A DNA stretch of 6,273 bases from DATAYF01 sp036272735 (lineage in GTDB: Bacteria > Chloroflexota > Ktedonobacteria > Ktedonobacterales > Ktedonobacteraceae), in the NCBI GenBank assembly GCA_036272735.1, contig DATAYF010000295.1, positions 1 through 6,273 on the forward strand, given 5' to 3'. The position numbers and the translations under genes are program-made. How positions within the stretch are numbered: the stretch's first letter is position 1; every line of letters begins with the position of its first letter. The notes beneath the pieces were generated by a model. That model saw only the letters and a program-made list of their open reading frames with translations. It was not told where the DNA came from and did no database searches. This document shows, in pieces, positions 1 to 5,529 of the stretch.

Positions 1-12
1 AGAGCGCTTGTT

Positions 13-56
13 CATACAAAGATTCAGCCAAAAATTTTTGGGTCAATCGTTGTATG
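13..56. repeat. 44-bp near-perfect palindrome without a loop
   Basis: Arms 13-34 and 35-56 are reverse complements at 19 of 22 positions. The outer ends CATACAA/TTGTATG and the centre CCAAAAATTTTTGG match exactly. It lies 43 bp past the stop of the minus-strand acetyltransferase gene, so it could fold as that gene's 3' hairpin, but no T-tract follows on the minus strand. The left arm contains AAAGATTCAGCCAAA, which resembles the two copies at 1106-1145. It could also be an end or scar of an insertion sequence. The structure is read directly; the role is open. Confidence 0.6.
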
Positions 57-99
57 GATTGTTGATCACTTTGCTCCTTTTAGGTGCTGTTCCTACTTG

Positions 100-921
100 T
101 CATGAGAATTGACATTTATTCTCCACAGAGTAAACACTAAAGGTACCATACTCCTGAAAGCCTATGCGACGATAGAGAGAGTGCCCCATTGGCGAAGCCG
201 CCAGCAGACCAATACGATACCCGCACGCATGAGCCTCATGCAACGCCGCAAGCGTCATCGTAGCTCCAATACCTTGACCTCGATGTTGAGGCAGCGAGAA
301 AATGCGTCCAAGAGAAACGGTCTCTACTCCTAAGGACAATAGAGAAGTTGCGACAGGTTCACCATCAATAGTTCCAAGGTACAAGCGCATTGGACTTTGA
401 AGTTCGAGGTGCAAACCAGAGTAGAGGGCAAAACATTGCTGAATGATCTCTTCTGAACACTCAGAGAGGCAAACACACAGCCATTGCAGCAACTGTTCGT
501 GTGTGGTAACAAGATGGATGGTCAATTGAGATGACACAGGGATATCCGCGTTCATCCTGAGTAGATCCACGGCCATGATCGGTTCCGTTTCCGCATGGAT
601 GAGTCCCTGGTCTTCTAAGACCTGCCCCAAATTAGTTGGACGAGAGGATGGTCCCACGAACCATAGAAAAGGCAGGTGGCGCCGTTGAAAATATCCACAG
701 ATGCGATCAATAGCAGGAGAGAGGCTATCTGGCTCAAGTTGTGTCTGCAACACACCATTGAAACTGTCAGCATCACTGCCGGTTGCATACCAAAGTATTC
801 CTGGATCATCGTGGAGTTCTGCCTGGGGGAGATGACTGAAGAGCGTACGTTCGGCAATATGATTGGCATCATAAGCCAGTACTATCTTTGATGGAGAGAG
901 GTCTTGCAGGACGGTGTTCAT
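100..921 (-). CDS. GNAT-family N-acetyltransferase
   Basis: A 273-residue protein of the GCN5-related N-acetyltransferase superfamily, expected to move an acetyl group from acetyl-CoA to an amine; the substrate cannot be read. The acetyl-CoA motif A is near residues 205-222, with the pyrophosphate loop QHRGQGIG at 212-219. Motif B follows as LYRRIGFQEYG at 249-259. The N-terminal half (about 1-120) includes FLWFVGPSSRPTNLG near 85-99 and looks like the degenerate first GNAT-like domain found in two-part proteins of this family. I chose ATG at 921 because AAAGG lies about 11 bases upstream; an in-frame TTG at 942 would add seven residues but would put that site inside the gene. It is transcribed alone, divergently from the MerR gene. 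No signal peptide or membrane segment is seen, so it should be cytosolic. Family assignment is firm, biological role unknown. Confidence 0.88.
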   Translation of the reverse strand: MNTVLQDLSPSKIVLAYDANHIAERTLFSHLPQAELHDDPGILWYATGSDADSFNGVLQTQLEPDSLSPAIDRICGYFQRRHLPFLWFVGPSSRPTNLGQVLEDQGLIHAETEPIMAVDLLRMNADIPVSSQLTIHLVTTHEQLLQWLCVCLSECSEEIIQQCFALYSGLHLELQSPMRLYLGTIDGEPVATSLLSLGVETVSLGRIFSLPQHRGQGIGATMTLAALHEAHACGYRIGLLAASPMGHSLYRRIGFQEYGTFSVYSVENKCQFS

Positions 922-1008
922 GGAAATGTTTGCCTTTCTCAACGACGACGCATTTCGATAGGAGTGCTAGAAGGCTCTCCCTTTCTCTGCCGCCTGGATA
1001 TATTTAGG

Positions 1009-1038
1009 AGTATAGTCAATCTACCATAGATCGAGCAA
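1009..1038 (-). promoter_or_regulatory. Candidate promoter of the acetyltransferase gene
   Basis: On the minus strand TTGCTC (1038-1033) is followed after 18 bp by TATACT (1014-1009), which matches the sigma-70 -10 consensus at five of six bases. Transcription would start near 1002 and give a leader of about 80 bases. The -35 match is weak, and the primary sigma consensus of the host is not known. Confidence 0.35.
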
Positions 1039-1105
1039 AGATGCCATAGAGAAGTACTTGAGGAGACACTCCTCCTTTTTCGCACTCGCTGCTGCCTGGT
1101 TGTTT

Positions 1106-1145
1106 AAAGATTCGACCAAATTATATTCAAAGATTGGGCCAATTT
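1106..1145 (+). repeat. Two tandem AAAGATT-NNN-CCAA motifs
   Basis: AAAGATTCGACCAAATT (1106-1122) and AAAGATTGGGCCAATTT (1129-1145) are direct repeats with starts 23 bp apart, close to two helical turns. A third related copy, AAAGATTCAGCCAAAAA, is at 18-34 inside the edge palindrome. The copies therefore lie on both sides of the acetyltransferase gene in one orientation. They may be regulator half-sites or ends of a lost insertion sequence. Confidence 0.45.
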
Positions 1146-1217
1146 ACCAGCCAGCTTTTTTTGTGCCTATTTCTTGGGGGTCATCGTGCTTACAATCCGC
1201 GTGAAAAGTATGATGAT

Positions 1218-1285
1218 AGGGTATTTTTCTGACACCTGATTTGACACCTTATGGACTTTACTGAAGGGTATTTTGCTGAACTGAT
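1218..1285 (+). repeat. Imperfect direct repeat upstream of the MerR gene
   Basis: AGGGTATTTT-T-CTGA-CACCTGAT (1218-1240) recurs as AGGGTATTTT-G-CTGA-ACTGAT (1265-1285), 47 bp downstream. The first ten bases and the following CTGA are identical. A shorter tandem repeat, TGACACCT, occurs at 1230-1237 and 1242-1249 with a 12-bp period. The repeats sit about 100-165 bp before the MerR start and could bind a regulator, or could reflect a local duplication. Confidence 0.5.
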
Positions 1286-1299
1286 ATGAACTATATTTA

Positions 1300-1330
1300 T
1301 TGGGAAAGGTTTAGGGGATTAGCTTATAGT
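1300..1330 (+). promoter_or_regulatory. Weak candidate promoter of the MerR-SDR unit
   Basis: TTGGGA (1300-1305) and TATAGT (1325-1330) are separated by 19 bp, the long spacer typical of promoters that MerR proteins remodel. The -10 box is fair and the -35 box poor. A start near 1337 would leave a leader of about 48 bases that includes the possible leader ORF. This is a suggestion only. Confidence 0.22.
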
Positions 1331-1350
1331 GCCTTTTGAGAGGTTTGTCC

Positions 1351-1380
1351 ATGTTTGGTTTTAAGTATATACCATACTAA
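1351..1380 (+). CDS. Possible 9-residue leader ORF before the MerR gene
   Basis: ATG at 1351 has the best ribosome binding site in the area, GAGAGG at 1338-1343 with seven bases between. It reads MFGFKYIPY and stops with TAA at 1378-1380, four bases before the MerR ATG at 1385, which has no Shine-Dalgarno of its own. Translation of this short frame could feed ribosomes to the MerR start. The same GAGAGG could instead serve the in-frame TTG at 1355, eleven bases away, which would lengthen MerR by ten residues. Chance occurrence is quite possible for so short a frame. Confidence 0.3.
   Translation: MFGFKYIPY
1361..1380. promoter_or_regulatory. Dyad at the MerR translation start, candidate operator
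   Basis: AGTAT (1364-1368) and ATACT (1374-1378) form perfect arms around a 5-bp centre, and the flanks TTA/TAA extend the symmetry if one extra base is allowed. A dyad this close to the start codon could be an autoregulatory site. MerR proteins usually bind longer dyads within the promoter spacer, so the placement is not typical. Confidence 0.25.
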
Positions 1381-1384
1381 CTCT

Positions 1385-1846
1385 ATGAGTGATACAGAGA
1401 CAAAAACGCCTGCCCACTTTACGCTTCAGGAAGTGGTTCAGAGAAGTGGTCTGAGCGAACATACACTCCGTTACTACGAACGTATTGGCTTACTCGACAG
1501 AGTGAAGCGGGACAGCAGTAGTGGCCATCGGAAATATACCGCTGACGATGTCCAGAACATCGAGGCACTGGCTTGTTTACGAACAACCGGTATGTCGATT
1601 GAGGATATGCGGACGTATTTTGCTCTTCTGAAAGATGGGAAAGTGGCAGCCGATCAGCAGCTTGCGCTCTTCGAAGCGCAGAAAAAAACACTGGAGCAAG
1701 AACTGGCTCAGAAGCAAGAACATCTTCGCTACCTGGAATACAAGGTCGCGTTTTGGAAAGCGGTCCAGAGTGGCGACGATGCAAAGGTGAGAGAAATCAG
1801 TGAGATCACTGCTGGCCTGGCAAAGCAGATCATCAAGGGAAAATAA
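1385..1846 (+). CDS. MerR-family transcriptional regulator, AdhR/NmlR-like
   Basis: A 153-residue DNA-binding regulator. The N-terminal winged helix-turn-helix runs from FTLQEVVQRSGLSEHTLRYYERIGLL (residues 12-37) through the wing SSGHRKYTADDV (45-56). A helix with RTTGMSIEDMRTYFALL (66-82) follows, then a coiled-coil dimerisation helix (about 96-130, EAQKKTLEQELAQKQEHL). A single cysteine, Cys64 in IEALACLRTTGM, aligns with Cys52 of Bacillus subtilis AdhR (IEFIKCMRNAGL from memory), the residue linked to sensing of reactive aldehydes in that group. No metal-binding cysteine cluster is present at the C-terminus. ATG at 1385 fits the family N-terminus; TTG at 1355 would add ten unrelated residues. 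The SDR gene follows after 26 bp and is the likely target. Its inducer is inferred, not shown. Confidence 0.88.
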   Translation: MSDTETKTPAHFTLQEVVQRSGLSEHTLRYYERIGLLDRVKRDSSSGHRKYTADDVQNIEALACLRTTGMSIEDMRTYFALLKDGKVAADQQLALFEAQKKTLEQELAQKQEHLRYLEYKVAFWKAVQSGDDAKVREISEITAGLAKQIIKGK

Positions 1847-1872
1847 GACATCTTCTTGAAAGGAAAATACTC

Positions 1873-2625
1873 ATGAAAGTAGCAATCATCACTGGCGGAA
1901 GCCGTGGGCTTGGGAAAGCCATGGCGATGACACTCGCCGCAAAAGGGCAGGATGTTCTTCTGACCTATAATAGCAGACAGCAAGAAGCAGAAGAGGTGGT
2001 CGCTTTGATCGAGAAGTGTGGTCGCAAAGCGGTCGCTCTGCAACTCGACGCGTCTGATACGAAATCCTTTGCGGCCTTTGGAGAAGCGGTGAAGGAGACG
2101 CTTAAACGCACGTGGAACAGGGATAATTTTGACTTCCTTATCAATAATGCTGGATTTGGCATTCGCGCGTCACTCGCGGAAACGACCGAAGAGCAATTTG
2201 ACCAGTTGGTCAACGTCCATTTCAAAGGCGTCTTTTTCCTCATACAAACACTTCTTCCCTTGATAGCTGATGGTGGACGCATCGTCAACCTCTCATCAGG
2301 ACTTGCACGCTTTTCCTCTCCAGGTATGAGTGTCTATGGTGCTGTGAAGGGGGCAATCGAGGTGCTCACTCGTTACATGGCAGTCGAGCTTGGGCCGCGA
2401 GGCATTACTGTCAATACCATCGCCCCTGGTGCCATAGCAACGGACTTTGAAAGCGGTATTGTTCGTGATAACAAAGCCGTCAACCAACAGATTGCCTCAC
2501 AGACCGCACTGGGTCGCGTTGGTCAACCAGAAGACATTGGCGGTGTCGTCGCGGCTTTACTCTCCGAAGAGACCTCCTGGGTCAACGGGCAGAAAATCGA
2601 AGTTTCAGGTGGCATCTATCTTTAG
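1873..2625 (+). CDS. Classical SDR-family NAD(P)-dependent oxidoreductase
   Basis: A 250-residue short-chain dehydrogenase/reductase of normal length. The cofactor loop TGGSRGLG is at 7-14, Asp59 (LQLDASD) contacts the adenine ring, and NNAG is at 91-94. The catalytic tetrad is complete: Asn114, Ser142, Tyr155 and Lys159 (YGAVK), with PGAIATDF (185-192) after it and the C-terminal VNGQKIEVSGG typical of FabG-like enzymes. Arg11 in the loop and the TYNSR stretch at 31-35 favour NADP(H), as in FabG. The ATG is preceded by GAAAGGA (1858-1864) at eight bases. It is probably cotranscribed with the MerR gene just upstream. The substrate is not readable; a carbonyl reductase role would fit an AdhR-like regulator. 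A dedicated FabG is less likely because no fatty-acid genes are nearby. Confidence 0.9.
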   Translation: MKVAIITGGSRGLGKAMAMTLAAKGQDVLLTYNSRQQEAEEVVALIEKCGRKAVALQLDASDTKSFAAFGEAVKETLKRTWNRDNFDFLINNAGFGIRASLAETTEEQFDQLVNVHFKGVFFLIQTLLPLIADGGRIVNLSSGLARFSSPGMSVYGAVKGAIEVLTRYMAVELGPRGITVNTIAPGAIATDFESGIVRDNKAVNQQIASQTALGRVGQPEDIGGVVAALLSEETSWVNGQKIEVSGGIYL

Positions 2626-2643
2626 AATCAGAGGATGAGAGCC

Positions 2644-2675
2644 TGTGAAATACTACATGTTTTCACACAATTTTC
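2644..2675 (+). terminator. Possible weak terminator after the SDR gene
   Basis: TGTGAAA (2644-2650) and TTTCACA (2661-2667) form a 7-bp stem with a 10-base loop 18 bp after the SDR stop, followed by CAATTTTC. The stem is AT-rich and the T-run short. A second TTTTCACA at 2671-2678 could pair with the same left arm. The hairpin at 2694-2736 is a stronger candidate. Confidence 0.3.
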
Positions 2676-2693
2676 ACAAATCCTCGCACATAC

Positions 2694-2736
2694 ATAGATA
2701 AACGTGATGTTCATAATGAGCATCACGTTTATCTAT
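2694..2736. terminator. Perfect 16-bp hairpin between convergent genes
   Basis: ATAGATAAACGTGATG (2694-2709) and its exact reverse complement (2721-2736) surround an 11-base loop. It lies between the ends of the plus-strand SDR gene and the minus-strand lpdA gene, where a shared bidirectional terminator is expected. Neither side has a good T-tract, so it may act as a 3' stabilising hairpin or transcription barrier instead of a textbook intrinsic terminator. Confidence 0.6.
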
Positions 2737-2771
2737 AGAGTTTCAGCAGTTATTATAATTGACGCATTCGC

Positions 2772-4199
2772 TTAGCGAGCGTTCGCTGCCTGTTTTTTCG
2801 GGGGGATGTGCAGCGGGCGACCCTCGACGGCCAGCACGGCCTCGCGTAGTCCTTCGCTGAGCGTTGGGTGCGGGTGGATGGTCTCGCGGATCTCGTCCAC
2901 GGTCAGTTCGCCGCGCATCGCCAGCGAATATTCGGTGATCAGGTTGGTGGCGTCGGGACCGATGATGTGCGCGCCTAGCAGTTCACCATATTTGCCCATG
3001 ATGACCTTGATGAAGCCCTCGGTTTCATTCATCGCCACCGCTTTGCCGATAGCAGACCAGGGGAAGCGCTCGACACGCACCTCGGGATACTGCTCTTTGG
3101 CGGCGGCTTCGGTCAGACCGACGAAGGCCACTTCGGGGAAGGTGTAGATCGGGTTGGGAACGACATTATAGTCCATGCGCTGCTCGTGACCCATGGCGTT
3201 GTCGATGGCTACTTCACCCTCGGTCGAGGCCACGTGCGCCAGGCCCGCGCCGTGCACCAGGTCGCCAATGGCATAGATGCCGGGCAGGTTGGTCTCCATC
3301 TTCTCGTTGACGCGCACACGGCCCCGGTCGCTATCGAGTCCCTGCTCCATCAACTGCTCCAGTCCGCTGGTGTTGGCACGGCGACTGACGGCCATCAATA
3401 CGTACTCGGCGTTGTAGCTTTGCTGACCATTGTCGGTGGTGGCAATGACCTTTTTGTGCTTCTTCTCGTCCTCGATGCCCTCGACTTTGGCCCCGGTCAC
3501 TATCTCGATGCCCCGTTTGCTCAAGATGCGCACCAGCAGGCGGCGCACTTCGTCATCCACGGGGGCAAGTACGTTGGGCAGCATTTCCAGTACCGTGACG
3601 TGCGTGCCGATGGCGTTGAACATACAGGCAAGCTCGATGCCAATCACGCCGCCGCCAACGCAGACCAGGCTTTCGGGCACTTCGGGCAGGTTCCAGCAGG
3701 TATCGCTATTGATGACATTTTTGCCATCGATCCCCGGCATGGGTGGTAGCAGCGGCACGGAGCCGGTTGCCAGGATGATTTTGTCGGCGCTGAACTGCTC
3801 GCTACCACCATCGTTTTTCTGCACAGTGACGGTACGCGAGGCATCGACAACACCCAGGCCGTCGTACACCGTGACGTTATTGCCCTTCATGAGCGTGCTG
3901 ACACCGCTGGTCATACGTTTTACGACTTTATCTTTGAAGCTTACGGCCTTGTGCATGTCGAAGGTGGGCTTTTGTGGCAGCATGATACCCAGGTCGGCAA
4001 CCGATTCCAGGTTGTGCAGCACCTCGGCAATGTGTAGCATCGCTTTAGAGGGAATGCAGCCCACGTTGAGGCAGGTCCCACCCATATATTGTTTTTCGAC
4101 GATGGCGGTTTTCGCGCCTGATTGAGCGGCGTGGATGGCGGCGACATAGCCACCAGGACCCGCGCCGATGATTGCGACATCATAATGATTGTTCGGCAT
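2772..4199 (-). CDS. lpdA: Dihydrolipoyl dehydrogenase (E3)
   Basis: A 475-residue FAD disulfide oxidoreductase that reoxidises dihydrolipoyl groups of 2-oxoacid dehydrogenase or glycine-cleavage complexes and passes electrons to NAD+. The FAD loop GAGPGG is at 12-17. The redox-active disulfide is Cys43-Cys48 in GGTCLNVGCIPSK (40-52). The NAD loop GGGVIG is at 182-187, with Glu205 at the end of the next strand, as expected for NAD+ preference. The second FAD motif YAIGDLVHG is at 309-317. The catalytic pair is His444/Glu449 in HPHPTLSE. All key residues are present and the length is normal. The start is fixed by AGGAGA at 4205-4210; a TTG at 4214 would place that site inside the gene. It overlaps the upstream dehydrogenase gene by 20 bp and ends the operon. 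No E1 or E2 genes are in the window, so the partner complex is unknown. Confidence 0.95.
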   Translation of the reverse strand: MPNNHYDVAIIGAGPGGYVAAIHAAQSGAKTAIVEKQYMGGTCLNVGCIPSKAMLHIAEVLHNLESVADLGIMLPQKPTFDMHKAVSFKDKVVKRMTSGVSTLMKGNNVTVYDGLGVVDASRTVTVQKNDGGSEQFSADKIILATGSVPLLPPMPGIDGKNVINSDTCWNLPEVPESLVCVGGGVIGIELACMFNAIGTHVTVLEMLPNVLAPVDDEVRRLLVRILSKRGIEIVTGAKVEGIEDEKKHKKVIATTDNGQQSYNAEYVLMAVSRRANTSGLEQLMEQGLDSDRGRVRVNEKMETNLPGIYAIGDLVHGAGLAHVASTEGEVAIDNAMGHEQRMDYNVVPNPIYTFPEVAFVGLTEAAAKEQYPEVRVERFPWSAIGKAVAMNETEGFIKVIMGKYGELLGAHIIGPDATNLITEYSLAMRGELTVDEIRETIHPHPTLSEGLREAVLAVEGRPLHIPPKKQAANAR

Positions 4200-5244
4200 G
4201 GAATTCTCCTGCAATGTGATAATAAACTTTAAGTGCGGTATGCGTTTGCATCATGGCAACGCCCTCGTGGAAACGTTCCAGCGGCAGGCGATGGCTGATG
4301 AGTTGTTCAACACGAACCAGGCGATCAGTCAAAAGGTTCAGAGCAATGCGCAAATCTTCGGGTGAAGATGAATAGGTACTGATAATGGTCAATTCTTGCT
4401 GGTACAGCGTCTGAAGATCGAAGGGAACGTTGCCTGCGTGCGCCGTGAAAATATGGATCACGCCACCTTTGCGCGTGCATGCTAGCGCCTGGGCGAATGG
4501 TCGTTGGCCCGGCGTTGCTAGCATGACCGTATCCGCGCCACGTCCTTCGGTATATGTTGCGATGAGTTGCTGTATCTCCTCGACGTGTGCCGGTGCGGCA
4601 AAGACCTCGTCGGCTCCTAGCTCGCGCGCAAGTTGCAAGCGTGCGGGCAAGAGGTCGATACCATAGACGCGGAGGGCATAGCCCATTTGTGTACCCAGCA
4701 CCTTGAATGCTTGAAGCATCAGCAAGCCAACCGATCCCAGGCCGACGATGACAATAGTATCGCCATCGTGCAGCGGTGTGCGGCGCACGGCTCGTACACA
4801 GCAGGCCAGCGGCTCGGTAAAAGAACCCTCTATGGCGGAGAGCGAGGCGGGCAGCGGCAGTGTAGTGTGTTGCACATGGGCTGCTGGCACACGCACATAT
4901 TCTGCCAGGCCGCAGGGCGCGATGTTGCTCGCTTTGAAGGTGGCACACATGGAATAGTTGCCCCGTTGGCAATAATGGCAGGTGCCACAGGGAACGTGGT
5001 GCGCAACGATCACGTCCTGGCCCTCGGCGAAGGCGGTGACGTGTTCGCGACACGCAACAATTGTACCAGTAAGCTCGTGCCCCAGGACGACAGGCGGTGG
5101 CGCGTGTTGCACTATTTTACCAATATCCGAGCCACACAGCCCACAGCCATGCACGCGTATAAGTAGTTCCTCTGCCTGGATGGTTGGTACTGGTAGCTCT
5201 TCTAGACGAATGTCATCATGGGAATGGTAAATAACTGCTTTCAC
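4180..5244 (-). CDS. Zinc-dependent medium-chain dehydrogenase, sorbitol/threonine dehydrogenase-like
   Basis: A 354-residue NAD(P)-dependent alcohol dehydrogenase of the medium-chain superfamily. Catalytic zinc ligands are Cys37 (GLCGSD), His56 with Glu57 (GHE) and Glu144 (TEP). The structural zinc site has four cysteines at 86, 89, 92 and 100 (CGTCHYCQRGNYSMC). The Rossmann loop GLGSVG is at 168-173, and Asp197 at the end of the second strand suggests NAD+. The general form resembles iditol/sorbitol, butanediol and threonine dehydrogenases; the exact alcohol cannot be told from sequence alone. The start is GTG at 5244, supported by AGGAAA at 5248-5253. Its last codons run through the start of lpdA, giving a 20-bp overlap. 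The coding sequence is visibly more GC-rich than the MerR and SDR genes. An intact enzyme is well supported. Confidence 0.92.
   Translation of the reverse strand: MKAVIYHSHDDIRLEELPVPTIQAEELLIRVHGCGLCGSDIGKIVQHAPPPVVLGHELTGTIVACREHVTAFAEGQDVIVAHHVPCGTCHYCQRGNYSMCATFKASNIAPCGLAEYVRVPAAHVQHTTLPLPASLSAIEGSFTEPLACCVRAVRRTPLHDGDTIVIVGLGSVGLLMLQAFKVLGTQMGYALRVYGIDLLPARLQLARELGADEVFAAPAHVEEIQQLIATYTEGRGADTVMLATPGQRPFAQALACTRKGGVIHIFTAHAGNVPFDLQTLYQQELTIISTYSSSPEDLRIALNLLTDRLVRVEQLISHRLPLERFHEGVAMMQTHTALKVYYHIAGEFHAEQSL
4205..4210 (-). promoter_or_regulatory. Shine-Dalgarno of lpdA inside the upstream gene
   Basis: The minus strand reads AGGAGA five bases before the lpdA ATG at 4199. The site lies within the last codons of the dehydrogenase gene, whose stop is at 4182-4180. 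This fixes the lpdA start and suggests that ribosomes ending the first gene restart on the second. Confidence 0.8.
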
Positions 5245-5254
5245 GGCTTTCCTA

Positions 5255-5266
5255 ATAAGTTCTTAT
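5255..5266. promoter_or_regulatory. Small dyad next to the dehydrogenase ribosome binding site
   Basis: ATAAG and CTTAT form 5-bp arms around TT, directly upstream of the AGGAAA site of the dehydrogenase gene. It could be an operator or a small mRNA hairpin. So short a dyad in AT-rich DNA may be chance. Confidence 0.2.
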
Positions 5267-5299
5267 GCCGAACCCCAACGCCACTGTCCTGGCTAGAGT

Positions 5300-5347
5300 G
5301 ATGTGCTCAAGTGTTCGGATAAGGAGTAAATACAGATCGGGTACCTG
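5300..5347 (-). repeat. Composite upstream block, copy A (before the dehydrogenase gene)
   Basis: Read toward the dehydrogenase gene, the minus strand shows CAGGTACC (5347-5340), 13 bases, CTCCTTATCCG (5326-5316), 10 bases, then CACATC (5305-5300). The same words in the same order occur in copy B at 5865-5906 on the plus strand. The block ends 55 bp before the GTG start. It may hold a shared regulator site, or be one arm of an old inverted duplication. Confidence 0.55.
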
Positions 5348-5483
5348 ATCTTGTGCTTCGCCAGTCAGTATATCACTTTTCCCCGGCGTGAAGCTATGCC
5401 GTTTGCACGCACAAACCTTGCTCGTTGGCATACCTATTTGGCCTATTTTTGCTGACTCGTGCGATACCTGGGCCATACGTGCG

Positions 5484-5529
5484 TTTGTATAAATAGAGGT
5501 AATTATTACTACCTATGCCTGGTAATTAT
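5484..5529 (+). promoter_or_regulatory. Candidate -10 box and GGTAATTAT repeats at the small ORF start
   Basis: TATAAA at 5488-5493, preceded by TTTG, resembles an extended -10 box, but no good -35 is visible. Just downstream, GGTAATTAT occurs at 5498-5506 and again at 5521-5529, with starts 23 bp apart, on both sides of the ATG at 5515. The first copy is part of the dyad GTAAT-T-ATTAC (5499-5509). A regulator binding here would cover the transcription and translation start. Confidence 0.33.

Larger units (their letters stand above)
922..1384. other. Divergent intergenic spacer (about 460 bp)
   Basis: This AT-rich spacer separates the minus-strand acetyltransferase gene from the plus-strand MerR gene. 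I see no convincing long ORF. It holds a candidate minus-strand promoter (1009-1038), a small GC-rich hairpin with five Ts (1060-1080), a pair of AAAGATT-NNN-CCAA motifs (1106-1145), a long direct repeat (1218-1285) and a possible leader ORF with a dyad just before the MerR gene (1351-1380). The length and repeat content suggest regulatory sites, mobile-element remains, or both. Confidence 0.5.

Noticed and set aside
330..891. Short ORFs on both strands inside the acetyltransferase gene
   Set aside because: All overlap the well-supported GNAT frame and show no motif or ribosome binding site.
1060..1080. GAGGAG-ACA-CTCCTC hairpin with five Ts on the plus strand, also a strong AAGGAGGA on the minus strand
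   Set aside because: No plus-strand gene ends before it, so a terminator has nothing obvious to end. On the minus strand the site is followed only by a 17-codon GTG frame with wrong spacing. Possibly a remnant.
1241..1246. Consensus-like TTGACA as a -35 box
   Set aside because: No acceptable -10 box lies 16-19 bp downstream; the nearest TATTTT is 22 bp away. It is also part of the TGACACCT repeat.
3186..4125. Long plus-strand ORFs (187 and 231 codons) opposite lpdA
   Set aside because: They are antisense shadows of a clearly conserved GC-rich gene, with low-complexity products and no motifs.
4325..5166. Long ORFs of 177 and 242 codons overlapping the dehydrogenase gene
   Set aside because: The dehydrogenase frame has all zinc ligands and the Rossmann loop; these are out-of-frame or antisense shadows rich in Arg, Ala and His.
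5252..5476. 74-codon minus-strand ORF ending 7 bp before the dehydrogenase GTG
   Set aside because: No ribosome binding site at its ATG, no recognisable family, unusual composition, and it overlaps copy A of the shared upstream block. More likely the leader and promoter region of the operon.
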